Positions 53,525 through 61,157 of a stretch of 64,000 bases of DNA are shown piece by piece (position 1 is the first letter of the stretch; each line of letters opens with the position of its first letter). A program made the position numbers and the translations under genes. The stretch is from Thraustochytrium sp. TN22 (Eukaryota > Sar > Bigyra > Thraustochytrida > Thraustochytriidae), in contig JABLUY010000071.1 in NCBI GenBank assembly GCA_013306675.1, positions 1 through 64,000 on the forward strand. Direction: 5' to 3'. Under the pieces are notes generated by a model. It did no database searches. It saw only the letters and a program-made list of their open reading frames with translations, and was not told where the DNA came from.

Positions 53525-54163
53525 TTACTTGCGCGGGCGGGCGGCGGGCGGGCTGCCGCCAATAGCGTAGTCAGTCTCGCTGAGGGTCTGGACGATGCCC
53601 TTGGCGCCGCCAACCCAGGCGAGCATCTCGCAGTCGCAGAGCATGCCGGAAGAGGCGACGCCACCGACGGCGGACTTCTTGACCTCAAAGGCGTCAGGGT
53701 CCTCGTCGAGCTTGGCGCCGGCCGGGACGACCGCGCCGACGGTGGCGACGACGACCAGGGAGCCCTCGTTAACGTGCTTGGCGTTGGTGACGACCTGCAC
53801 GGGCTCTGCCTCGCCCAGGTCGACCTGGACCTTCTTGAGGTCCTTCTTGGGCACAGGCTCCACGCTGAGTACCTTGCCAATGACGTATCCCTTGTACTTT
53901 GCGGCCTCCGGGTCCACGCGCTCAAACTCCTCGCCGCACTCGAGGCAGAACACCAGCGTCGACGCCGGGTCCGCCTCGTCCACGCGCTCCACCGTGCGCT
54001 CCTCGCCGCACGCCTCGCAGAACGCCTTAAGCTCCTGCTCCTCCTGGCCCTCCTCCGCCTCCGCCTCCCCTTGCTGCTGCTGCTCGCCGGCCGCGGCTTC
54101 CCCCTTGGCCGTCGCCGCCGCCGCCGCGGCGGCGTCGCCGGAGGCCGTCTCGCTCGAGCTCAT
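53525..54163 (-). CDS. zinc-ribbon plus OB-fold tRNA-binding (EMAP II/Trbp111-like) protein
   Basis: A 212-residue protein from ATG 54163. A Ser/Ala/Gln/Glu-rich disordered start of about 45 residues is followed by a zinc ribbon, FCEACGEERTVER with a second CxxC in FCLECGEEF (about residues 47-80). A tRNA-binding OB fold covers about 88-195: VIGKVLSVEPVPKKDLKKVQ, VVTNAKHVNEGSLVVVATVG, and SSGMLCDCEMLAWVG. The last block matches the SxGM region of EMAP II, Arc1p, MetRS C-termini and bacterial Trbp111. These modules hold tRNA for synthetases. A zinc ribbon in front of a lone OB fold is not an arrangement I know. It stands divergent to sideroflexin. Confidence 0.75.
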   Translation of the reverse strand: MSSSETASGDAAAAAAATAKGEAAAGEQQQQGEAEAEEGQEEQELKAFCEACGEERTVERVDEADPASTLVFCLECGEEFERVDPEAAKYKGYVIGKVLSVEPVPKKDLKKVQVDLGEAEPVQVVTNAKHVNEGSLVVVATVGAVVPAGAKLDEDPDAFEVKKSAVGGVASSGMLCDCEMLAWVGGAKGIVQTLSETDYAIGGSPPAARPRK

Positions 54164-54235
54164 GCCGGCGCGCCTCGCCTCTCTCTGCGCGCGGCCGCGC
54201 CCAGCCCGCCGCGGGCCGTCCGAGCGGCGCGGGCG

Positions 54236-54264
54236 GCCGTGCCGTGCCGCGCGTGCCGTGCGGC
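54236..54264. promoter_or_regulatory. GCCGT/GCCGC pentamer array, about 72 bp upstream of the tRNA-binding gene
   Basis: Units GCCGT, GCCGT, GCCGC, GCGT (one base short), GCCGT. On the gene strand they read GGCAC/GGCGC-like units. Confidence 0.45.
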
Positions 54265-54490
54265 CGGGGCGTGAGAGGTTGCGGGCGCGCGCGGCGCGGC
54301 TCGCCGGGTCTTTGATTGATGGATTGCGTTTGCTCGGGGCAGGCGCGACGTCCGCGCGGCGCCGTTCGTTTGGCGAGAGGTTGCTAGCTAGCTAGCTAGC
54401 TACTGGCCAGCGACCAGAGCTTTCGAACGCGCTCGCTGTCAAGGCTCGCTCAGGCTTGCGCGGCGCCCGGCGGCAAATCGCGAAGGGTCT

Positions 54491-54510
54491 CGGCGCGGCG
54501 CGGCGCGGCG
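54491..54510. promoter_or_regulatory. GGCGC pentamer array, 77 bp upstream of sideroflexin
   Basis: Four CGGCG/GGCGC units in tandem. Confidence 0.45.
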
Positions 54511-54586
54511 GCGGCGGGAGCGGCGGCGGCGAGGCTTGCAGCGGCGGCCGAGCGAGCGGGCGGAGCAGCGGCGAGAGGCAGGAAGG

Positions 54587-55642
54587 ATGATGGGCGTGCG
54601 CAGCATCGTGGGCGCCTCGGCGGCGGCCGGCGCGGGCGTCCTGGCCGTGGTGGCGGGCGTGCGCGCGGCGGAGGAGCGCATCCCGGCGCCCAAGTTCTCG
54701 ATGCAGGCGGAGCGCTTCGACCTGTCCACGATGCAGGGGCGGTTCGCCAAGCAGCTGACCAACTGCGACCCGGCGCTGCTGGTGGCGCGCGAGCCGGAGA
54801 TCCGCGCGGCGCAGAAGCTGCTGCGCGAGTTCAAGGAGGGCGCGCCGGTGGCGGCGAGCGACAAGGAGCTGTGGGCCGCGCGCAAGCTCGTGGAGTCGGC
54901 CGTGCACCCGGACACCAAGGAGATCATCCCGGAGCCCTTCCGCATGTCCGGCTACGTGCCGTTCAACGGCCCGGTGTGCGTGGCCATGATGGCCTCGCAG
55001 AGCACGCCGACGCTGCTCTTCTGGAACTGGGTCAACCAGAGCCAGAACGCGCTCGTCAACTACTTCAACCGCAACGCTTCCTCGCCCACCAGCACCGAGA
55101 CGCTCGCTGTTTCCTACACGGCGGCCGTGGGCGCCGCGCTCACCGTGGCCTTTGGCCTCTCGCAGTTCATCACGCGCTCCTTTAGCCCGGCGCGCGCCCA
55201 GCAGCTCATGAAGTTCGTCGCCTTCCCCTCGAGCGTCGTCGCGTCCTGCGCCAACTGCTACATCATGCGCCGCCCGGAGATTGAAAGTGGCGTCGAGATC
55301 ACCGACCGCGACGGCAACGTGCTGGCCGACGGCCGCCGTTCCTCCGTCGCCGCCGAGAAGGCCGTCACCGAGACCGTCATGTCGCGTGCTATCCTGCAGC
55401 TTCCGGTCTTCTTCCTTCCGGCCGTCATCATGAGCCTGCCGCCCTTCTCCTCGCTCACCACCGCCGCCATCCCGCTCACGACCATGCTCACGATCGCCTC
55501 CTTCGGCTTTGGCCTCCCGGCCGCCGTTGCCTACTTTCCGCAGATTGGCACGCTCACGCTCGACGAGCTCGAGCCCGAGCTTCGCGACGCCGTCGCCGGC
55601 CAGGCCGCCAATGGCGTGGTCTACTACAACAAGGGCCTGTGA
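54587..55642 (+). CDS. SFXN: sideroflexin (mitochondrial inner membrane serine carrier family)
   Basis: A 351-residue protein. The ATGATG at 54587 is chosen; an earlier in-frame start is charged and less likely. Family blocks appear in order: HPDTKEIIPEPFRMSGYVPF (the HPDTGE/RMS motif, about 105-124), NQSQNALVNYFNRNASSPTS, and a long hydrophobic half with four or five membrane spans. The asparagine-rich NQSxNA motif is the transporter core in SFXN1, which moves serine into mitochondria for one-carbon metabolism. The first 30 residues are hydrophobic and Arg-poor, as usual for members without a cleaved presequence. Full length for the family. Downstream is a TGAG microsatellite. Confidence 0.93.
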   Translation: MMGVRSIVGASAAAGAGVLAVVAGVRAAEERIPAPKFSMQAERFDLSTMQGRFAKQLTNCDPALLVAREPEIRAAQKLLREFKEGAPVAASDKELWAARKLVESAVHPDTKEIIPEPFRMSGYVPFNGPVCVAMMASQSTPTLLFWNWVNQSQNALVNYFNRNASSPTSTETLAVSYTAAVGAALTVAFGLSQFITRSFSPARAQQLMKFVAFPSSVVASCANCYIMRRPEIESGVEITDRDGNVLADGRRSSVAAEKAVTETVMSRAILQLPVFFLPAVIMSLPPFSSLTTAAIPLTTMLTIASFGFGLPAAVAYFPQIGTLTLDELEPELRDAVAGQAANGVVYYNKGL

Positions 55643-55655
55643 GTGTTGTGTGAGT

Positions 55656-55707
55656 GGATGAGTGAGTAAGTGAGTGAGTGAGTAAGTGAGTGAGTGAGTG
55701 AGTGAGC
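55656..55707. repeat. TGAG tetranucleotide array 14 bp after the sideroflexin stop
   Basis: About 12 GTGA/GAGT units, with GTAA variants. It carries TGA or TAA stops in every frame. Confidence 0.9.
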
Positions 55708-55930
55708 GGGTGCGTGCGTGAACGATCACGAGCGAGTCAGCCGCCGCGCTAAACAAGCCGACCATTGTGGCGAGCATTCCACGCCATGCGAGCTCGGCAT
55801 CGTAGATTCGCCAACTCTCTGAATGATGACCCGACACAAAAAGAGATGCTTTTTCTACATGGTAATCAAGCCGAGACCAAGCCAAGCCACTGAAGCCAGA
55901 GCGCTGCAATGCAGCCGCTGGCCGACCAAT

Positions 55931-55980
55931 CGACCAACCAACCGACCGACCGACCGACCGACCGACCGACCGACCGACCA
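55931..55980. repeat. CGAC tetranucleotide array
   Basis: About 12 units of ACCG/CGAC preceded by CAAC variants. Confidence 0.9.
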
Positions 55981-58133
55981 ATGATGCCAGTGCTTGCTTG
56001 CCAGTGCTTGCCTGCTCCTTGGAAGGCAGGGAGCCGCTTGGTCTTACAATGATCCCTCGCATCTTGTCGTTGGGACGCGCCGCGTCCGTGGCCGTTTGGT
56101 GTTGGGTCGCGCTGACATTGAGCGTCCCCCGACGCCAACCCAGCTGTTCATGCCGACGAACAGCTTCTCGAGGTACATTTCGGCGATTTCGCCAAAAGGG
56201 ACTCGGCAGTGGGGCACCCCAGCGGATCCGCGCCAGACAGGCTTTGCCAGCAGGCAGTCGCAGCCGCAGCCGCAGACGCCGCTGCCGCCGCCGCCGCTGC
56301 CGCTGCCCGGCTGCCGCCCCAGCCTCTGCCAAGCAGTCAGTTCGACATGGGATGGGGCCTGGGCCCAACGGCCACGCGATCCAAGCGCCGATGGCCCACA
56401 GCAGGTGCGCTGCGGAGTCGCTGCGGCGCTCGCTAGCGCTAGCCCAGGCTAGGCTAGCGCGCGGTCGCAACCGCAACCGCGCAGTGGCCGCGCGCGGCAA
56501 CCGCGGAGCCAAGCTTCCGAGATTTCTTCTAACTAAGCTTCTTTGAGAGAAGAGAGGATGGCCGGCCGCTGGCTTGCGATCAAGGCTGGTGGCGGCTGAG
56601 GCCAGCCCAAAAGCCTTTTTTGGCGCTGCGCGCGCTGCGCGTGCGTGTGAAAGTGGCCGCCAGGAGGTTGCATCAACCAACTTGCCTCAACTATCAGTGC
56701 CAGTGCCCTTTTCTCCTTGTCGTGGATGACAAGATCTGCGGGACTACCAGTGCGGCCACTACTAAATTAGCTAGCAGCGCATTGCCAAAGATGCCTCGTC
56801 GTCAGTGCCAGTGGGAAGTTGGGCGGCACGGCATCGATCCATACCTTCGCAAGCAAATGCGCAGCGAGGCGTACACCGCGCGTGATGAAGCAACCTCACG
56901 CCCTTCCTACGCCTCGACGCCTCAGGGCGCCTCAGGCGCAGCTCCTCCAACCAAGTCGTCGCCCGTGCCTCCCTGGCACGCACTGGCACTGGCAGTCTGT
57001 CGCAGTGCGCTGATCGCTTCCGACCGGGCCCGACGCAGCTCACTACGAATCAAGGCTAGAATGCAAGCGTGGGCGCACCAAAGAGCCTCGGCCAGGCCTT
57101 GACACGACTGGGCACCCGAACCAGTTCTTGCCGCCAGCGGCCAGCGGTCGCCAGGCAGGTCGCCCAAGCTCGGCTCAAGCACGAGCAGCCAAGCTGGTCG
57201 CTCGCTTGCTCGCCAAAGCGCGCCCAATCAGGAGCCTGTAGAAAGAGGTGTCAGCGCTCTGGTTCAGGCTCACTGCAGCTTGGAAGCCGAGATGCGCTCG
57301 ACCGCGCAAGTAAGTACCTCTACCCGCGGCTGGTCGCCAGCGCGGCCAGCTTGGAGGGAGGCGACTCGAGGCGCCGGCGGCGGAGGCCTAGCCGCCTGCC
57401 AGCCCGCCCGCCTCGGCCCTTCCCATCCGCTCCAGCGCTGCTGCAGAGCTGAGCGCCGGCCCAGCCCGGTCTCCTTCCTTCGTATCCCAGCCCCCACGCG
57501 GGTTCCCCCGCAGCGCACCATGCGGGAGTCCGTGCCGCTGCAATCGCGGCGCGACGCGCGCCCCGCAAGTCGCGCGCCGCCGCGCGGCACTGCGGCAAAA
57601 AGTCCCGGAAGGCCCGCAGTGCTTCGCGGCGCCCCGCAGCCCGATCCGGCGGGACCGGCGCTGGGGGTCCCATGGAACTGCCAACCAAGCCTGCCAGAGC
57701 GGCTCGCGTGGGCAGAAGCGACGCCGCTCGGTCGGGCAGCGCAGCAGACGCCTCTCTGTCCGCGAGGAGGGCCTGCCGGCGGCGAGCGTCCTTGCCTGCG
57801 TGCCTGCGTGCCTGCGGCGGCGAGCCTGCGTGCCAGGCGCCTGGCCGCCGGCCCCGGCGTCGCGCGAAGGCGCCGTGCGCGGCTGGCCCGCGGCCACTGG
57901 GCGCGCCGCTCGGAGGCCACCGTCTGGTGACTGGGCCCTCCGTCAATTCGTTCGTGCATCCATCCATCCAGGCATTCAACTATCTTCACGCGAGGCGCAG
58001 GTCTGCGAGCGCGCGCCCTCCCTCGCGCGCCCGGTCGTGCAGTGCCCTCGACGGCGGCGCGCGCGGCGGGCGAGCTCGTCGGACAGCCGGAGGGAGGGAG
58101 GTTAGCGCTCCGCTCGCTTCGCGCCGCGCGGCC

Positions 58134-59426
58134 ATGGCGACCACGCGCAGCGGCCACAGCCGTGGCGACGACGCTCTGGCGGGCCTGATGGAGCCCAAGG
58201 CGAAGGCGGAGGCCGAGGCGGCGGCCATCCGCGAGGCGGAGGAGGAGGAGGAGAAGGAGCTGGACGAGGCGGGCGAGCGGGAGGAGACGGAGGCGGACCG
58301 CGAGGCGTTCCGCGCCGCCGTGTACGCGCGGTACCTGGAGCAGATTGGCGAGAACCGCGACAAGACCGCGGAGCGCAAGGAGTCGCTCTTTAAGCTGCCG
58401 GCCTCGGTGCGCGAGGCGCTGCTGCCCATGCTCGAGGACGAGCGCGACTACATCGCGCTGGAGATGTTCATCAACATGACGCTCATCGTGCCGCCGCTCA
58501 CGGTGCTCTTTTGGATGTACCCGTCGCACCTGGCCGGCCTCATCTTTCTGGTGTGGCGCCTGCCCACCTTCGCGCCGCGCTTCATGCTCACGCTGCACGT
58601 GACCTCGCACCGCCGCCTGTTCAAGCAAAAGTACTGGCCGCTCAACATGTACGGCGAGACCTTCCTGGGCTTCTTCCTCGGCCTGCCGCCCGGGTTCTAC
58701 TACATTCACCACGTCATGATGCACCACGTGGAGAACAACGTCTTCCCCTACGACATCAGCTCCACCATGCCGCACCAACGCGACAGCTGGTGGGCCGTGG
58801 CGCACTACATCAGCAAGTACTTTACGCACGCCGTCTTCTACCTGCCCTACTACGCGCTCAAGAAGCGCCGCTACCAGCTCTTCGCCTTCCACGCAGTCTG
58901 CTGGGTCGGCTACTTCATCGGCTCGGTCTACGCCTTCCAGCGCTGGCCCATCGCCACGCTCTGGACGGTCTACATTCCCTTCCTCGTGCTCGGCTGTGCG
59001 CTCATGCAGGGCAACTACTCGCAGCACATCTTCGTCTGCCCGGACCAGCCCTTCTCCAACTATCGCCTCACCTTCAACTATGTGAACCACCCGGACAACC
59101 AGCGCACCTACAACGACGGCTACCACATCGACCACCACATGAACTCGCGCCTGCACTGGTCCGAGACCATTCAGCACTTCGAGGACAACATCGACAAGTT
59201 CGCCAAGAACGACGCCTTCATCTTCAACGAGATCGACACTCAGATCGTCATGCGCTACGTCATGGCTGGCCGCTATGACGAGCTCTACAAGCACTGGGTG
59301 CAGCTCACGCCCGGCAAGACGCGCTCCGTCGAGGAGTTCGAGGCGCTCTGCCGCCACCGCCTCCAGCCCATTTACAAGGACCGCGACGACGTCGAGGCCG
59401 ACCGGAAGCTGAAGAAGAAGAACTAA
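58134..59426 (+). CDS. membrane fatty-acid desaturase, unknown regiospecificity
   Basis: A 430-residue protein from ATG 58134. An Ala/Glu-rich start of about 100 residues precedes a membrane desaturase. Three histidine boxes are visible: HVTSHR (His155 and His159), HHVMMHH (His193, His197, His198) and HIDHH (near His331). These ligate the di-iron centre. Membrane segments lie around 110-150, 175-192, 245-262 and 285-310. After the second box comes a DISSTMPHQRDSWW segment. A cytochrome b5 domain, found in front-end desaturases, is absent, and the third box begins with H, not Q. The DxSST...QRDS block recalls a poorly characterised desaturase clade in protists and fungi. No substrate is assigned. 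It is transcribed toward the galactokinase-like gene (199 bp between stops). Confidence 0.85.
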   Translation: MATTRSGHSRGDDALAGLMEPKAKAEAEAAAIREAEEEEEKELDEAGEREETEADREAFRAAVYARYLEQIGENRDKTAERKESLFKLPASVREALLPMLEDERDYIALEMFINMTLIVPPLTVLFWMYPSHLAGLIFLVWRLPTFAPRFMLTLHVTSHRRLFKQKYWPLNMYGETFLGFFLGLPPGFYYIHHVMMHHVENNVFPYDISSTMPHQRDSWWAVAHYISKYFTHAVFYLPYYALKKRRYQLFAFHAVCWVGYFIGSVYAFQRWPIATLWTVYIPFLVLGCALMQGNYSQHIFVCPDQPFSNYRLTFNYVNHPDNQRTYNDGYHIDHHMNSRLHWSETIQHFEDNIDKFAKNDAFIFNEIDTQIVMRYVMAGRYDELYKHWVQLTPGKTRSVEEFEALCRHRLQPIYKDRDDVEADRKLKKKN

Positions 59427-59625
59427 AGCCAGACTTCACCGCCAGCACCACCGAAGAGCATCGGGACGCAGCAGCAGAATCATCTCCCTGCCCCGATCCA
59501 CATCCCCGCCCCTCCGCCTTTTTCCCCGCAGCACAACCTCCACCAAGCCACAGCACAAGCAATTGCACACAAGCGCCGCGCACGGCGCGGGCCCGGCCCG
59601 TCGCCGGCCAGCCAGCTAGAACGCT

Positions 59626-61092
59626 CTAGAGCTCGTACTCGTAGCATAGTCCTATCGATGGCTCCGCCGTAAACACGCAAGCCCCCTTCTGTTCTCCAAA
59701 CGCCCCTCGATATGCTTGCAGCCACGCGCGCCCCAGCTCCTTCGCCTCCGCCTTGGCTGCGATCGCATACACCGCGCCGCCGAAGCCGGCGCCAAAGGCG
59801 CTCGCGCCCAGCGCGCCCAGCGAAAGAGCGCACTCCACGAGCCACTGCGTCTGCTCCACCGTCGTGTGCAGCACCGCCGACGCGTGCGCCGCCGAGAGCA
59901 GCACCGCGCGCCGCAGCTCTGTCTCGGACCGCGCCTCCAAGGCCGCTCGTGCCAGTGGTACCACCACCTGGGACTCATACGCCGCGCGCGCCTCCTTGAC
60001 CTCCGTGCTCGCGCCTGCCAGCGCGTTGTAGTGCTCCAGCGCGTTCCCGGTCTTGCACGCCACCACGCCGGAGCAGAGAACCACAAAGCACAAGTGCCCC
60101 GGCCACGCGACGCGCGCCTCGCACCGCGTCCCGTCCGCGTAGTCCAGCGCCACCAGCTCACCGGCCCGCGACAACATAATGGCCGCGTGGTCCTGCGACC
60201 CGCCCTTGGTGCCCACCAGGTCCATGCGCTCCATCTGACCGAGCTCGTCCGGCGTCGGCGCCACGCCACCGCGCGTCAGCACGCGCGCCACGCCGCACAC
60301 AAGCGCGCTCGAGCTGCTCAGGCCCGCGGCCTCTGGCAGCGTCGACACCACCACCACGTCGGCGCCCTGGCCGCGCAGCGCCTCGCCGCGGTCCTCGCCG
60401 CCGCGCCGCGCTACCAGCCACGCCACCACGGCGCGCACGTACCGCGCCCAGGCCGTCGCCTCGCCCTCACCGCACTGGCCGGTCGCCAGGTCCACCTCCA
60501 CGACTTCCTCCACGCCGCCTTCTCGCCGCGAGACGACCCTCAGCACGCCGTCCTCGCGCGGCGCGAACGCCAGCGCTAGCCCGCGCCCGATCGCGCAGAC
60601 CAGGCTCTTGCCGCGCGCGTAGTCCGTGTGCTTGCCCACCACCTCGACCCTGCCGGGTGCCCAGACCGCGCCCGAGCCCGCGCCCGGCGCCGTCTCTCCA
60701 CGAAGCGCTCGCAGCCGCGCCGAGGCGCTTGCGAGTGCCGCCGACCTCCCCGCCGGCCCGTCCTCAAGGTCCAAGTCGCACAGGTCGTCCAGGTCGTCCA
60801 GGTCGTTCAGGTCGCCCAGGTCGTCCTGCGCCCCGCGAGGCGCCGAGGCGCCGGCCGACGGCGAGGCGTCCTTCGGAGCGACCTCGGAGCCGGCCTCGCG
60901 CGCGGCGAGGTCCTCGTCCTCGCCGCCGCCGGTCTCCTCGAGCCCGCGCTCGCGCTCGCGCTCGCGCTCCTGCTCGCCGCCGTGGCCGTGGCCTCCTTCC
61001 CCTTCTTCGCGGCCGCGGCGGCCACGCGCGCAGAGCGCTTCCAGGGCTCGCGCGGCCGCCAGCACGGCGGGCGGCGCGGCGGAGGCGAGCAT
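59626..61092 (-). CDS. galactokinase-like GHMP kinase with N-terminal extension
   Basis: A 488-residue protein from ATG 61092. The first 135 residues are an unusual extension rich in Glu and Arg, with a repeated DLGDLNDLDDLDDLCDLDL run encoded by 9-bp DNA repeats near 60780-60835. The kinase then begins with APGRVEVVGKHTDYARGKSL, the galactokinase signature in its K-for-E form. PEAAGLSSSSALV is the phosphate-binding loop. GAGFGGAVYAIA near the C-terminus is the GHMP motif 3. GHMP kinases phosphorylate sugars at C1 (galactokinase) or other small molecules; Gly-Lys-His-Thr-Asp also appears in some bacterial relatives, so galacturonate or arabinose cannot be excluded. The start lies 65 bp from the MetRS start. 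Confidence 0.8.
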   Translation of the reverse strand: MLASAAPPAVLAAARALEALCARGRRGREEGEGGHGHGGEQERERERERGLEETGGGEDEDLAAREAGSEVAPKDASPSAGASAPRGAQDDLGDLNDLDDLDDLCDLDLEDGPAGRSAALASASARLRALRGETAPGAGSGAVWAPGRVEVVGKHTDYARGKSLVCAIGRGLALAFAPREDGVLRVVSRREGGVEEVVEVDLATGQCGEGEATAWARYVRAVVAWLVARRGGEDRGEALRGQGADVVVVSTLPEAAGLSSSSALVCGVARVLTRGGVAPTPDELGQMERMDLVGTKGGSQDHAAIMLSRAGELVALDYADGTRCEARVAWPGHLCFVVLCSGVVACKTGNALEHYNALAGASTEVKEARAAYESQVVVPLARAALEARSETELRRAVLLSAAHASAVLHTTVEQTQWLVECALSLGALGASAFGAGFGGAVYAIAAKAEAKELGRAWLQAYRGAFGEQKGACVFTAEPSIGLCYEYEL

Positions 61093-61157
61093 CCCGCGCC
61101 GGCGCGCGGCGGCGGCGGCGGCGGCGGCGGTCTGGTCGGGTCGGGTCTGGTCGGGCC
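61093..61157. promoter_or_regulatory. 65-bp head-to-head region with GGTCN pentamers abutting the MetRS ATG
   Basis: The two start codons are 65 bp apart. From 61129 the sequence reads GGTCT, GGTCG, GGTCG, GGTCT, GGTCG, GGCC, and then the ATG of MetRS at 61158. This is the clearest 5-bp array in the window and touches a start codon. A shared bidirectional promoter is inferred. Confidence 0.65.

Larger units (their letters stand above)
54164..54586. other. divergent region between the tRNA-binding and sideroflexin genes
   Basis: 423 bp with GCCGT pentamers (54236-54264), GGCGC pentamers (54491-54510) and a GCTAGC microsatellite at about 54384-54402 containing TAG in every frame. No gene seen. 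Confidence 0.55.
55643..58133. other. 2.5-kb intergenic region between sideroflexin and desaturase
   Basis: Contains the TGAG array, a CGAC array and stretches of balanced composition. Frames of up to 150 codons exist on both strands but I see no domain, no credible start and no GC3 signal, so no gene is called. A GCCGCCGCTGCC run lies near 56280. The last 500 bp leads into the desaturase ATG and is GC-rich without a pentamer array. Confidence 0.45.

Noticed and set aside
55866-57260. Several 70-180-codon frames downstream of sideroflexin
   Set aside because: No codon bias like the real genes, no domain and overlapping each other on both strands.
57270-59357. 695-codon minus-strand frame opposite the desaturase
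   Set aside because: Antisense of a confident gene; a His/Leu/Arg-rich shadow.
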